A DNA stretch of 64,000 nucleotides. Origin: Muribaculaceae bacterium Isolate-036 (Harlan). Its GTDB lineage: Bacteria; Bacteroidota; Bacteroidia; Bacteroidales; Muribaculaceae. The stretch is taken from NCBI GenBank assembly GCA_003833075.1, contig RIAY01000009.1, positions 1 to 64,000 on the forward strand, in the 5' to 3' direction. The notes under the pieces are model-generated. The model searched no databases. It was given only the letters and a program-made list of their open reading frames with translations, and was not told where the DNA came from. Shown here in pieces: positions 9,891 to 19,303 of the stretch. Every line of letters begins with the position of its first letter. Position 1 is the first letter of the stretch. The position numbers and the translations under genes were made by a program.

Positions 9891-10802
9891 ATGGGACAAT
9901 CGCAGGATATATTGACAGACTCTATATTGGTTTCAGCTATAATAACTACCCACAACAGGCTTGAATTGTTGAAACGAGCCGTTGAAAGCGTATACAAACA
10001 GACTTATTCTAATATTGAATTGATTGTTGTGGATGATAACTCTACAGATGGAACAAAAGAGTGGTGTATGTTGCAGGGGTTTAAATATATCCATATTCCA
10101 GCATATGAGAGTCGTGGTGGTAACTACGCTCGTAATCTGGGAATTAAGATGTCACATGGAAGATATGTTGCATTTTTGGATGATGATGATTATTGGATTC
10201 CAGAAAAAACCACTAAACAAATTTCTATTTTGGAGTCCACAGGAAGTTATGTTGTAAATTGTTCTCGAAGATTGGAATTGGTTGATAAAGATGGCGAAAT
10301 AGAATTCAAATGTTGTCCTTTGAGTTCGAATTATAAGGGAGACCTTAGTCGAAGGATATTATATCAGATTTCAGTTTTAACATCTGCATTGATGGTTAAG
10401 AAAGAAGCATTGATGAAAGTGGGCTATTTTGATGAACAATGTTGGTTTTGGCAAGAATATGAATTAAGTATTAGATTAGCACAATTACCAAAACCATTTG
10501 AATTGATTAATGATGAATTGATTGTATATCGCATAGATATGCGAGACAAACAAAGGCTCACAAATAAATATAATGGTTGGCAAGATAATGTTGAATATAT
10601 ATATAAGAAACACGAAAGTTTATATGGACAACTAAATCTACTTGAAAGGTTGAGAGTGAAAGTGCTATTCTGGAGAGAATCCTATATGAGGGCAGAATCA
10701 GCTGGATTAAATAAATTAGCGAAACATCATAAAAGATTGGAATTTTGGTTTAATATTCCATTCAGGATATATGATAAAATAAGAACCAAAGTAAGAAGAT
10801 GA
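9891..10802 (+). CDS. Glycosyltransferase family 2
   Basis: A 303-residue GT-A fold enzyme. Landmarks are VSAIITTHNRLELLKRAVES at about residue 15, IELIVVDDNSTDGT, and the nucleotide-sugar and metal-binding FLDDDDYWIP near residue 90, then an acidic WFWQEYELSIRL region that fits the catalytic base. Sugar and acceptor are unknown. A 171-bp gap separates it from the flippase, and its stop overlaps the glf start (ATGA). It is noticeably AT-rich like the following genes. Confidence 0.88.
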   Translation: MGQSQDILTDSILVSAIITTHNRLELLKRAVESVYKQTYSNIELIVVDDNSTDGTKEWCMLQGFKYIHIPAYESRGGNYARNLGIKMSHGRYVAFLDDDDYWIPEKTTKQISILESTGSYVVNCSRRLELVDKDGEIEFKCCPLSSNYKGDLSRRILYQISVLTSALMVKKEALMKVGYFDEQCWFWQEYELSIRLAQLPKPFELINDELIVYRIDMRDKQRLTNKYNGWQDNVEYIYKKHESLYGQLNLLERLRVKVLFWRESYMRAESAGLNKLAKHHKRLEFWFNIPFRIYDKIRTKVRR

Positions 10803-11941
10803 ATTATAAATATGATTATTTAATAGTCGGAGCTGGGCTTTTTGGTGCTACGTTCGCTTATAAGGCAAAGCAAGCCGGACGCAGGGTGTTGGTGATTGAC
10901 AAGCGTCCGCATTTGGGCGGAAATATTTATTGCGAGAATATTGAAGGCATTAATGTTCATAAGTATGGTGCACATATCTTTCATACGTCCAATAAGGAAG
11001 TATGGGATTTCGTAAATTCGATTGTTCCGTTTAACCGTTACACTAACTCTCCTATTGCTGTTGCTCCGAATGGAAAGGTATATAATCTTCCATTCAATAT
11101 GAATACCTTTTACCAGATGTGGGGAGTGAGGGCTCCGGAAGAGGCGATTGCTGAATTGGAAACTCAAAGAAAGGAAGCAATTGACAAAATGAAAGCCGAT
11201 GGAATTTCAGAACCGCGTAATCTGGAGGAACAGGCTTTGACACTTATAGGCAAAGATATATACGAGCAGTTGATAAAGGGATACACGGAAAAGCAATGGG
11301 GACGTGATTGCAAAGAACTTCCGGCATTCATAATTCGTCGGCTGCCAGTAAGAATGACTTTTAACAATAACTATTTTAATGATTATTATCAAGGTATACC
11401 GATAGGGGGATATAATAAGCTGATAGATGGATTGCTTGAAGGAGTTGATGTGCAATTAAATGTAGATTTCTTTTCAGAACGTAATTATTGGGAAGGTGTT
11501 GCAGCTAAAATTGTGTTCACGGGTAAAATAGATGAATTTTACAACTATCGCTTTGGGAAGTTGGAGTATCGTACTGTCCGGTTTGAATTTGAGACGCTTG
11601 ATATTGCAAACTATCAGGGTAATTCTGTAGTAAATTACACCTCGGCAAATGTCCCCTTTACCCGTATTATTGAACATAAACATTTTGAATCATTTGGTAA
11701 TTCTGTATATGAAAATCCCAAATCTGTGATTTCTCGAGAATATTCAGTAGAATGGGAGGAGGGTTTGGAGCCATTTTATCCGATAAATGATGAAAAGAAT
11801 CAAGAAATTTATAATAAATATTCAGCATTGGCAAATAAAGAGTCAAATGTAATATTTGGAGGAAGGTTGGCAGAATACAAGTATTATGATATGGCTCCGA
11901 TAATTGCAAAAGCGTTAAATCTAAGTGGAGATGAATTATAA
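10799..11941 (+). CDS. glf: UDP-galactopyranose mutase
   Basis: A 380-residue FAD enzyme that interconverts UDP-galactopyranose and UDP-galactofuranose. The FAD motif VGAGLFGATFAYKAKQAG opens the protein, followed by DKRPHLGGNIY, KYGAHIFHT, the NRYTN segment and EKQWGRD, all characteristic of bacterial Glf. Length is normal. It sits between two GT2 genes and overlaps both; the downstream one resembles galactofuranosyltransferases, so the polymer very likely contains Galf. Confidence 0.95.
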   Translation: MNYKYDYLIVGAGLFGATFAYKAKQAGRRVLVIDKRPHLGGNIYCENIEGINVHKYGAHIFHTSNKEVWDFVNSIVPFNRYTNSPIAVAPNGKVYNLPFNMNTFYQMWGVRAPEEAIAELETQRKEAIDKMKADGISEPRNLEEQALTLIGKDIYEQLIKGYTEKQWGRDCKELPAFIIRRLPVRMTFNNNYFNDYYQGIPIGGYNKLIDGLLEGVDVQLNVDFFSERNYWEGVAAKIVFTGKIDEFYNYRFGKLEYRTVRFEFETLDIANYQGNSVVNYTSANVPFTRIIEHKHFESFGNSVYENPKSVISREYSVEWEEGLEPFYPINDEKNQEIYNKYSALANKESNVIFGGRLAEYKYYDMAPIIAKALNLSGDEL

Positions 11942-12836
11942 AGTTTGTGCTGTAGTTGTAACCTATAATAGATTACAATTACTTAAAGGTGCGTTGGCTT
12001 CGTTATTTCGCCAGACATATAAACCGGATATTGTAGTCATAAATAACGGGTCTACCGATGGAACAACAGAATATCTTCAAGGTATAGATGGAATAACAGT
12101 CATTAGTCAAAAAAATGTAGGAGGAGCAGGAGGATTCTTTACCGGAATAAAACATGCTGTTGAAAACAGCTATGATTTTTCATGGGTAATGGATGATGAT
12201 GTTATAGTAGAGTCTGATGCTCTTGAATCACTTTTAACAGATTACAATTTTCTGATTAGGCAGAAAGAAAAAATTGGGTTCTTATGTAGTATGGTTCAAA
12301 ATGTTGATGGGTATATGGTTAATAACCCAGCAATAGATGACGTGAGACTCAATCCCACTTATCATGCATCTTGGAATAAGTATCTTGGAAATGGTATAGT
12401 TGGAGTAAAGTCGGCAACATTCGTTTCAGTACTCATACCGACAGAAGTCACAACAGAGGTTGGTTTGCCTATTAAAGAATTTTTTATCTGGGGTGATGAC
12501 ACTGAATATACAACAAGAATATCTAAAAAGTATAATTGTTATTTGTGTGGAAATAGTATTGTGACCCATTTGCGTGTAGGTGATAAACCAATTCGTCTTA
12601 TAGAACTTACGGATAAGAATAGAATACGAATGTATGAGAATTCAATACGAAATGAGATATATCTCAATCGTAAAGGATATTATGACAGTAAACATAAAAT
12701 TATATTTATTTTGTGGCATTTCATAACATTCGGTAGATTGTTATTTTCGGGATCTGCTCTTAAACTGAAAGTATTTGTAAGAGGGATATTTAATGGATTT
12801 AGGTTTAATCCAAAGATACAATATCCTGCCAAATGA
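11931..12836 (+). CDS. GT2 glycosyltransferase, galactofuranosyltransferase-like
   Basis: A 301-residue GT2 enzyme: VCAVVVTYNRLQLL, VINNGSTDGT, KNVGGAGGFFTGI, the metal-binding WVMDDDVIVE, and FFIWGDDTEYTTR, the last two being the layout seen in GlfT-type galactofuranosyltransferases. Direct overlap with glf supports use of UDP-Galf. I prefer the ATG at 11931 over the GTG at 11925; both lie inside the end of glf. Confidence 0.82.
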   Translation: MNYKVCAVVVTYNRLQLLKGALASLFRQTYKPDIVVINNGSTDGTTEYLQGIDGITVISQKNVGGAGGFFTGIKHAVENSYDFSWVMDDDVIVESDALESLLTDYNFLIRQKEKIGFLCSMVQNVDGYMVNNPAIDDVRLNPTYHASWNKYLGNGIVGVKSATFVSVLIPTEVTTEVGLPIKEFFIWGDDTEYTTRISKKYNCYLCGNSIVTHLRVGDKPIRLIELTDKNRIRMYENSIRNEIYLNRKGYYDSKHKIIFILWHFITFGRLLFSGSALKLKVFVRGIFNGFRFNPKIQYPAK

Positions 12837-12847
12837 TATATAGTTAG

Positions 12848-13999
12848 ATGCTTCAATCGTTGTTTGTATATGTTATAATGATTGTTTCGATACTTGGATG
12901 TGCCTGGCTGTATACTCAGGTCGTGTCTGGCACCAAAGTATATGTGTATCATCCATGCATTTTTACGATTGTTATTATATATACCTTTTTTTGTAGTGTT
13001 AGATATGATGTTGGTGTAGATTATCCGGCATATTTGAGTATGTTCAAAGTTTCCGAGTATGCGACTACATCTCAGGATATATCTCATACAGAACCCGGAT
13101 GGGCTTATCTAACATGGTTGATCTCAAGTAGTCATATTCATTTTGCTGTATATTTTGGAATAATTGCTTATATTCAGATACTTCTTGTAATATCTGCATT
13201 TAAGAAAAAAGCAAAAATATTACCCATAGTTATATTAATCTTTTTTCTGTCGGGGCAGTTTATATCTTTCCAGAATATTATAAGGCAAAATATAGTGGCG
13301 GCATGTTTTTTATACATAGCCATGCAAAGATATAATATTAAATTTGTGTTTTATGTCTTATTTGTTTTAATAGCTTGTCTAATACATAAATCTGCATTGA
13401 TATTGCTAATTTTATATCCGTTTATAAAGATTAATCGGTTTTATATAAATGCTCAATGGATATATGCATTAATTATTGTGGTTTGTGCAATTATAGGAAG
13501 TAGATTTAATCTATTGGATGTAGTTTTTCAAAATCCAATAATGGTATTTATTCTTGAATCCAATGATTATGCCTATTATTTGCAAGATGACAATATGAAT
13601 ATGGGGATGGGACAATCAATTGGCTTGGGGTTTATGTTGAGAACTGTTATAGATGTTATAATGGTTCTAAACAAGTCCTATGTTAATAGACTTTCTGCGG
13701 ATAAACGATATAATATTTATTTTAGGTTATATTTTTTAGGAACTTCTTTATCTTACTTGTTCCCTACTTCAATGCTTGTGAATCGACCGTTGATGTATAT
13801 GGTAATATTTATATTACCTATTTATAGTTATTATTTCTATTATGTATTAAATAGTAAATTGACATTGACATCGCTAAGAAAGTCATGTGCCGTTTTTTGT
13901 TTAGTTGGACTCATTCTATTATTTGTTAATAGCACTTTTATAGATCCCGAAGGTAATATGTGTGAATATCATTTCTTTTGGGAGAAAGCAGCAATATAA
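12848..13999 (+). CDS. EpsG/Wzy-type polysaccharide polymerase
   Basis: A 383-residue membrane protein with about ten hydrophobic segments. The early CSVRYDVGVDYPAY motif is the hallmark of EpsG-family polymerases, and ISFQNIIRQNIVAACFLYIA and LIHKSALILL are also family-like. It should polymerise flipped repeat units on the periplasmic face. Very AT-rich, as wzy genes often are. Confidence 0.85.
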   Translation: MLQSLFVYVIMIVSILGCAWLYTQVVSGTKVYVYHPCIFTIVIIYTFFCSVRYDVGVDYPAYLSMFKVSEYATTSQDISHTEPGWAYLTWLISSSHIHFAVYFGIIAYIQILLVISAFKKKAKILPIVILIFFLSGQFISFQNIIRQNIVAACFLYIAMQRYNIKFVFYVLFVLIACLIHKSALILLILYPFIKINRFYINAQWIYALIIVVCAIIGSRFNLLDVVFQNPIMVFILESNDYAYYLQDDNMNMGMGQSIGLGFMLRTVIDVIMVLNKSYVNRLSADKRYNIYFRLYFLGTSLSYLFPTSMLVNRPLMYMVIFILPIYSYYFYYVLNSKLTLTSLRKSCAVFCLVGLILLFVNSTFIDPEGNMCEYHFFWEKAAI

Positions 14000-14049
14000 A
14001 CAAACTATTTTCTAAATAAACAGGAAAAACTCAAAATACGATTTTGTTC

Positions 14050-15120
14050 ATGAAAATTTTTTATATAGCGCGGGATTCTGGTCTTGAGAATACCGGTGCT
14101 TCAATGGTTGTGCGACGTAACCTTTCCGGATTAAAGGAATTAGTAGGGTCTGATAATGTTGTAGAATATCGTCTTCCAAAAGTCAATTTAAAAAATGTTG
14201 TATACTCTTTAATTCGATGTGGCAGTTATGGCATAACTGCAAAGGAAGAAAGGAAGATAATTGATGCCGTTAGGCAAGTTTCGCCGGATTTTATTTTTAT
14301 AGAAAGTTCTTCGTATGGAAGTCTAGTCAAAAAAATGTCAAAATTGGGATACAGAACTATGTGTTTTGCACATAATCTTGACACGAAACTTTACAAGCAA
14401 GAAATATCGTCTCGTAATCCGCTCTTTAGTATACCCAAATATTTTCTGACATGGATTAATGAGAAAAAAACGACAAAATATTCTGATACGATCATATGCC
14501 TTAATGTTCGCGACTCAAATGACTTTGGAAAAATGTTTGGCAGATATGCCGATATGATTTTGCCTATAACATTTCCTATGCGGAATGTATGTAACGAAGA
14601 ATCCCGCAATTATGCCACGGTAAAGCCTTATTATCTTTTCGTTGGTTCAGATTTTTTTCCAAATGTAGAGGGTATAAAATGGTTTGTAAACAATGTTGCC
14701 GGGCATGTTGATGTGGATATCCATGTAGTTGGAGGATGTTGTAATAATTCGGTTCTAAAAAAATTAAGTTTGCCGGAGAATGTAAGTTTTTTGGGGTATG
14801 TTGATGATTTAGATAGAGAGTATTACGGGGCATCCGGCGTCATTGCTCCGATCTTTAAAGGTTCGGGAATGAAAACAAAAACGATCGAAGCGATGAGTTA
14901 TGGAAAATCTATTTTTGGAACTAATGAGGCTTTCGCCGGGATTGAATGTGATTATACCAAGATAGGGGGACTCTGTAATACTGCTGATGAGTTTATTGAA
15001 TGTATCAATAAATCGAATAAAGGTGTTTTCAATGACTATACGTATCGATTGTTCAAAGATGAGTATTCGGACATCAAATTCTTGAACATGTTAAGAACAT
15101 TTATATTGCATAAGGAATAG
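14050..15120 (+). CDS. Glycosyltransferase family 4
   Basis: A 356-residue GT-B enzyme. The N-terminal part IFYIARDSGLENTGAS is the acceptor domain start; the C-terminal part has LFVGSDFFPNVEGIKWF, VSFLGYVDDL, and the nucleotide-binding PIFKGSGMKTKTIEAMSYG with its conserved Glu. The ATG at 14050 fits better than a TTG two codons upstream. Donor sugar unknown. Confidence 0.85.
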   Translation: MKIFYIARDSGLENTGASMVVRRNLSGLKELVGSDNVVEYRLPKVNLKNVVYSLIRCGSYGITAKEERKIIDAVRQVSPDFIFIESSSYGSLVKKMSKLGYRTMCFAHNLDTKLYKQEISSRNPLFSIPKYFLTWINEKKTTKYSDTIICLNVRDSNDFGKMFGRYADMILPITFPMRNVCNEESRNYATVKPYYLFVGSDFFPNVEGIKWFVNNVAGHVDVDIHVVGGCCNNSVLKKLSLPENVSFLGYVDDLDREYYGASGVIAPIFKGSGMKTKTIEAMSYGKSIFGTNEAFAGIECDYTKIGGLCNTADEFIECINKSNKGVFNDYTYRLFKDEYSDIKFLNMLRTFILHKE

Positions 15121-15287
15121 AGCTAAAATGCTATGCTAAGGTTTTTAATTTCCTTTTATAAATCTATCAAATCTTTATGATGAGTCTTGTCAATGGAAAT
15201 GAGAATCATCCTGTCATAAAAGTCATAGACTATATAATTGGCTTAATAATAATTGACTGAAACGATTCTATAATTTATTTGTTTAGC

Positions 15288-16373
15288 ATGAAACTATGTT
15301 ATTTATATTCGGATATAACAATGAACGGAGGAATCGAACGGGTGCTTTCGATTATAGCTTCAGAACTTGCCGATAATTGGGATTATGATGTAACCATCGT
15401 ATCGATCTATAGGACATTGAAGACTCCTCCTTATAAATTTTCCGATAAAATCAAGATTGTTTATCTTTCGGATATTGCATATTCCGGCACTCCTGGTTCG
15501 TTTTATAGACTTAAACTTCAGCTTAAAGCCTTAAGGTTGATTAAGGAATATTTTAAGAATAATACATTCGATATTATCTCCGTGCAGTCGTTTCCATGTG
15601 CATTCATGGCGTATTTGTCGGGTATTGAGCGGAATAAGGTCGTTGCAGTGGAGCATGTATATCATGGATACTACAATAGATGGATAGGATCAGTAAGGGA
15701 TTACATGTATAAAAGATTTAAGTGGGTTGTTACGCTAACTCAAAATGATGCAGTCTCTTTCAGAAAATCCCTCCCGAATGTATCAACGATACCTAATCCC
15801 GTAGTGTTTAAATGCAATGTCCCGTCATCTCTTGATTCAAATAGAATTATTTCAGTAGGCAGGTTGGAGTATCAAAAGGGGTTCGATATTCTCATAGATG
15901 CATTCAAAGCAATAGCTCAAAAGTATCCTTCATGGACACTCCATATATATGGAAAAGGTTCTTTAAAAGAAGATCTGTCGAATCAAATAAACAGGCATGG
16001 ACTTAGTTCAGCTGTATTTTTAGAAGGGGTTACTGAGTCTATTGATGAGAAATATCGGGAATCAGCTTTTTGTGTTGTGTCATCCAGATTCGAGGGATTT
16101 TCGATGACGATTACAGAGGCGATGAGGGAGGGTGTTCCATGCGTCAGTTTCCGATGCCCTAACGGTCCCGAGGACCTGATTTCAGACGGTAAGGATGGAA
16201 TCCTTGTTTCCCATCTGGATAAAGCTGGATTGGCAGACGCGATTTCAACACTTATAATTGACAAGTCAAAAAGAAAGGAAATGGGGAAAGCCGCTTTTTA
16301 TTCCATCAGAAGATTTGATGTCAGCCTTATTGCCGGAATGTGGGATAATCTTTATCGGTCTTTAAGTAAGTAA
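15288..16373 (+). CDS. Glycosyltransferase family 4
   Basis: A 361-residue GT-B enzyme with the canonical GT4 layout: N-terminal MNGGIERVLSIIA, then IISVGRLEYQKGFDILI, LHIYGKGSLKEDL, VFLEGVTE, and the donor-binding SSRFEGFSMTITEAMREGVP followed by CPNGPEDLI. This pattern is close to GalNAc or Gal transferases of capsule clusters. The ATG at 15288 is used. A 167-bp gap precedes it with no recognisable gene. Confidence 0.9.
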   Translation: MKLCYLYSDITMNGGIERVLSIIASELADNWDYDVTIVSIYRTLKTPPYKFSDKIKIVYLSDIAYSGTPGSFYRLKLQLKALRLIKEYFKNNTFDIISVQSFPCAFMAYLSGIERNKVVAVEHVYHGYYNRWIGSVRDYMYKRFKWVVTLTQNDAVSFRKSLPNVSTIPNPVVFKCNVPSSLDSNRIISVGRLEYQKGFDILIDAFKAIAQKYPSWTLHIYGKGSLKEDLSNQINRHGLSSAVFLEGVTESIDEKYRESAFCVVSSRFEGFSMTITEAMREGVPCVSFRCPNGPEDLISDGKDGILVSHLDKAGLADAISTLIIDKSKRKEMGKAAFYSIRRFDVSLIAGMWDNLYRSLSK

Positions 16374-16376
16374 CAC

Positions 16377-17129
16377 ATGAAACCAACAGTTTCAATTATA
16401 ACCCCCTGTTATAATTCTCAGCATTGTCTTTCTGAAACAATAGATTCAGTATTGTCTCAAACTTATGATAACTGGGAAATGATTATTGTAGATGACTGTT
16501 CCACAGATGAAAGTGCCCAGATAATCAGTCAATACATGGCAAGGGATTCCAGGATAAGATACTTTAAGACTGAAGTTGCTTCCGGTTCTCCTGCGACTCC
16601 TCGAAATATGGGCATTGACAATGCTACCGGTGAGTACATCGCTTTCCTTGATGCTGATGACAAATGGTTGCCTGACAAGCTGGAGAGACAGCTCTGTTTC
16701 ATGGAGGATACGCAATGTGATTTCGTCTATTCGGATTACGAAAAGATAAAATCAGATGGAGAACGAGGAAACCGGGTTGTCAGAATGCCACAGAAAGCTA
16801 CTTTCTGGGATGTGATCGAGACTTGCGTCATTCCTTGTCTTACGGTCATGATAAGAAGGGATACAATCGGAAAGACTCGATTCAAATATGTTTCCAAGGA
16901 AGATTTTGTATTTTGGCTTGACATACTTAAAAAAGATGTTGTAGCGTATAATGTTGGGGAAGTTTTGGCTTTATATCGCGAACAGCCACAAAGCAGATCG
17001 TCAGATAAGATGGCGATGATTAAGGAACAATGGCATATACTGAGGAACATTGAAGGTGTAAAAACACCTGTTGCAGTTTATTTCATGATGAAATTCCTTT
17101 TCCATGGTTTTATTAAATATCTGAAATAA
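16377..17129 (+). CDS. Glycosyltransferase family 2 (WaaV-like)
   Basis: A 250-residue GT2 enzyme beginning three bases after the previous stop: VSIITPCYNSQHCLSETIDS, MIIVDDCSTDES, GSPATPRNMGI, YIAFLDADDKWLPDKLE. The C-terminal end has the amphipathic tail FMMKFLFHGFIKYLK typical of short capsule GT2 proteins. A decayed second copy of its last ~50 codons lies at 19304-19459, downstream of foreign-looking DNA. Donor and acceptor unknown. Confidence 0.9.
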   Translation: MKPTVSIITPCYNSQHCLSETIDSVLSQTYDNWEMIIVDDCSTDESAQIISQYMARDSRIRYFKTEVASGSPATPRNMGIDNATGEYIAFLDADDKWLPDKLERQLCFMEDTQCDFVYSDYEKIKSDGERGNRVVRMPQKATFWDVIETCVIPCLTVMIRRDTIGKTRFKYVSKEDFVFWLDILKKDVVAYNVGEVLALYREQPQSRSSDKMAMIKEQWHILRNIEGVKTPVAVYFMMKFLFHGFIKYLK

Positions 17130-17168
17130 CTCGCGCAATTCCCGATTAGTAATTATATTGTAAAACTT

Positions 17169-17630
17169 ATGTTCAGTAGTGCTCTAAACCAAATCCGTTC
17201 ACGAAATGGGATGCTTGCAAGTTGTGTGATTTTTTTACTCTATTTAGAGAAAAGATATTCTTCAAGTATGCTCAAGACATTCCGCAAATTTCTATGGCAA
17301 CCATTGCTCAATTTACAGATTCATCCAAACTCTTTTGACTCACTTGAAAACATCCTAACTCTTCATTTGACTCATCCCTTCATGATTATTATTCATGAAT
17401 ATAGCAAGATTGGTAATAATTGTACTATCTACCATGAATGCACCATAGGTCTCAGGGAACATAAAAGTCTAACTCCTCCCCGGATTGGCAAAAATGTTTT
17501 CATAGGTTGTAAATCTTTAATATTGGGGGATGTTTTCATTGGAGATAATACAAGAATTGGAGCCGGGAGTATAATTCTTGCCACTACACCTCCTTGTTCT
17601 ACCATAACTGGTTTGTATAAAGCAAATTAA
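17169..17630 (+). CDS. Hexapeptide-repeat acetyltransferase, short (serine acetyltransferase-like)
   Basis: A 153-residue protein; residues 70-150 are left-handed beta-helix repeats (IIIHEYSKIGNNCTIYHECT, IGKNVFIGCKSLILGDVFIG, NTRIGAGSIILA). The C-terminal GNPAR-like cap of serine acetyltransferases is reduced to a short TITGLYKAN, so the end may be altered. Likely decorates the polysaccharide with acetyl groups. It is the last clearly intact gene of the cluster; everything immediately downstream is decayed. Confidence 0.7.
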   Translation: MFSSALNQIRSRNGMLASCVIFLLYLEKRYSSSMLKTFRKFLWQPLLNLQIHPNSFDSLENILTLHLTHPFMIIIHEYSKIGNNCTIYHECTIGLREHKSLTPPRIGKNVFIGCKSLILGDVFIGDNTRIGAGSIILATTPPCSTITGLYKAN

Positions 17631-17645
17631 TGGGATAATTTCCAT

Positions 17646-18009
17646 ATCTAATACTCAAGAGGTCTTTAGCTGAATATATTGTACTTTCTTCTATCGAAGA
17701 AAGAATGATTAATACTATCCTTGCCTCCTTAAAGGAAGCTTGTTTACAAGAAGAATTTAATTCGATTGAACGAGATAAAGAATTCAGAACCTTTGGCAGA
17801 AAATCCATCATAGACTTATACCTCGCAAAAGGAATCAAAAATTAGATTGGCCTGAAAAGACGATTATTGAATTAAATTACACACTTAATCTGAACTGCTT
17901 ACAGACTGCTGCTTCAAATTTAAAACGTATTAATGACAAGCATAAGAATAAGGTGAATCAATTCACTATAATATATTGCACCTCTATTTTTGCATTTCGT
18001 GCTTTATAA
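17646..18009 (+). pseudogene. Frameshifted remnant of an unrecognised gene
   Basis: A protein-like reading frame runs from about 17646 through an ATG at 17705 to a stop at 17842 just after a run of five A at 17837-17841. Inserting one A there joins it to a second frame continuing to 18009, giving a plausible protein: FGRKSIIDLYLAKGIKK then LDWPEKTIIELNYTLNLN. There is no credible start at the 5' end, so this is a fragment as well as frameshifted. I do not recognise the family. The clean repair by a single homopolymer base argues it was once coding. Confidence 0.5.
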
Positions 18010-18010
18010 A

Positions 18011-18091
18011 GTTGAGAAGCTCGGCTTTTTCCGTAGCCTTTATTATCTACTCACGTGGTGCAGGATCTCATATTTCAAATATCGTAAGTGA
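18011..18091 (+). pseudogene. Short C-terminal fragment, possibly of a capsule-cluster enzyme
   Basis: A short open stretch without a start codon ends at 18091 and reads VEKLGFFRSLYYLLTWCRIS, a basic-aromatic tail of the kind seen at the end of membrane-associated polysaccharide enzymes. It lies among other decayed sequence between the cluster and the module at 18316. The remaining bases to 18260 hold nothing I can identify. Confidence 0.25.
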
Positions 18092-18261
18092 AACAGGATA
18101 TTTCTGGTTTCAAGGTTATAATGTTGAGATAGTGGTCTGGTCATACAGATGTTGATGGTATGATCTTAATTATAGGTCACTTAGGAGCATGGTGCGTATT
18201 AAAGTAATAAATAGTTTAATTCATTTTAACGAATTGTTGTTTTAATTGAATAATCCGATTA

Positions 18262-18292
18262 TTTGTATTGTCTGATTTTTTTTGTAGTTTTG
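18262..18292 (+). promoter_or_regulatory. Bacteroidetes promoter (TTTG-N19-TAGTTTTG)
   Basis: TTTG at 18262-18265 and TAGTTTTG at 18285-18292 are separated by 19 bp, matching the Bacteroides sigma-ABfr -33/-7 consensus. Transcription should start near 18299. This rules out a TTG start at 18268 for the next gene and supports the ATG at 18316. Confidence 0.75.
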
Positions 18293-18315
18293 CATATAAA
18301 TCAATTGTTGAGATC

Positions 18316-18876
18316 ATGATGTGGCTTTTATGGTTAATTTTTGCTCTTACAACAGCTGGACTATTTCTGGTGACTTGGTTAGGTGCCAATATAGAATGGA
18401 CAGACGCTGTTGGTATTGCAGGAAGCTATGCATCTGTATTTGGAATTGTTTATACATTTTTTCAAGTCATGAAAGTTAAATCTACTGCTCAACAAATTAA
18501 CAACGCAGTGGAAACATCTAATGGTATTATTTTAAACATTAATTCTATAGAGGATCTTACTAAAAGTTATCAAATCGCAAGCATTATTCCAAATTTTATT
18601 AATCAAGGTCAGTTGGAATGTGCAATGTTAAGGATGACGGATTTATTGAAATCTCTTGGAGATATAAAGAATCATAAAGGATTTACAGATGATTTCCCGG
18701 ATAGATGTGAATCTTATTGTAAGATACTCATTTCTGATATTAAAAGTCTAAATTCCAATATTAAGACAAAATCAAGTATTGATTTACAATTTATTATTGA
18801 ACATATAATAGAATTAACGCATTTTTTAAATACAGTCAATTTCCAATTAAAAAACTCAGCATATGGTGTCTCCTAA
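18316..18876 (+). CDS. Two-TM membrane protein with helical cytosolic domain, unknown
   Basis: 186 residues. Two hydrophobic helices (about residues 2-22 and 30-48) at the N terminus separated by a short polar loop GANIEWTDAVG, then a soluble, helix-rich domain containing a repeated-looking series of Asn/Ile/Ser-rich segments to the end. I do not recognise the family. The start follows from the promoter just upstream. Its end overlaps the next start by 14 nt, so the two products are made together. A short 2-TM protein with a cytosolic helical domain, encoded with a small soluble partner in a decayed, recombination-prone region, fits the general form of a defence or toxin-like membrane effector, but this is only inference. 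Confidence 0.7.
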   Translation: MMWLLWLIFALTTAGLFLVTWLGANIEWTDAVGIAGSYASVFGIVYTFFQVMKVKSTAQQINNAVETSNGIILNINSIEDLTKSYQIASIIPNFINQGQLECAMLRMTDLLKSLGDIKNHKGFTDDFPDRCESYCKILISDIKSLNSNIKTKSSIDLQFIIEHIIELTHFLNTVNFQLKNSAYGVS

Positions 18877-19222
18877 ATATAAAACATTATTTGAAAATCT
18901 TATAAGTAAAACCCAAGAAGGAAAAGTGGATTGGCAGAGAACAAGCCAGTTAGGTCGTTTTCAGCTCCTTCTCGGAGACCAAACTATATCAGTCTATTCT
19001 TCTGTAGATGAGAATCCTGATTTCTGGAAAATTGATCTTGGACCTAAGGCTGAGTTTACAATAAGTGATAAGAGTGGAAAGGAGATTGATTCTGTCCGGT
19101 CTTTTAATGTTGGAGATTCCGTATATAATGAGCTTCAACCATTATATCAAGTTGCAAAATCTTCAGCAAAAAATATTGATGACACTATTGATAATTTGAT
19201 AAACTCTTTGGAAGATTTATAA
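18863..19222 (+). CDS. Small soluble partner of the 2-TM protein, unknown
   Basis: 119 residues, no signal peptide or membrane segment. An N-terminal helix with KTLFENLISKTQEGKVDWQR is followed by a beta-rich middle (QLLLGDQTISVYSSVDE, FWKIDLGPKAEFTISD) and a C-terminal helix rich in Asp/Asn. The central part looks like a small beta-barrel or sandwich sensing a ligand, but I cannot name a family. It is translationally coupled to the 2-TM gene. Confidence 0.65.
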   Translation: MVSPKYKTLFENLISKTQEGKVDWQRTSQLGRFQLLLGDQTISVYSSVDENPDFWKIDLGPKAEFTISDKSGKEIDSVRSFNVGDSVYNELQPLYQVAKSSAKNIDDTIDNLINSLEDL

Positions 19223-19303
19223 CAAAGAAATTGTTTAAATTTAAGTAGTATCTAATGAAGATAGAGTATAGTCCTTACCTATTTCTTCCTTCGGAGTATG
19301 ATG

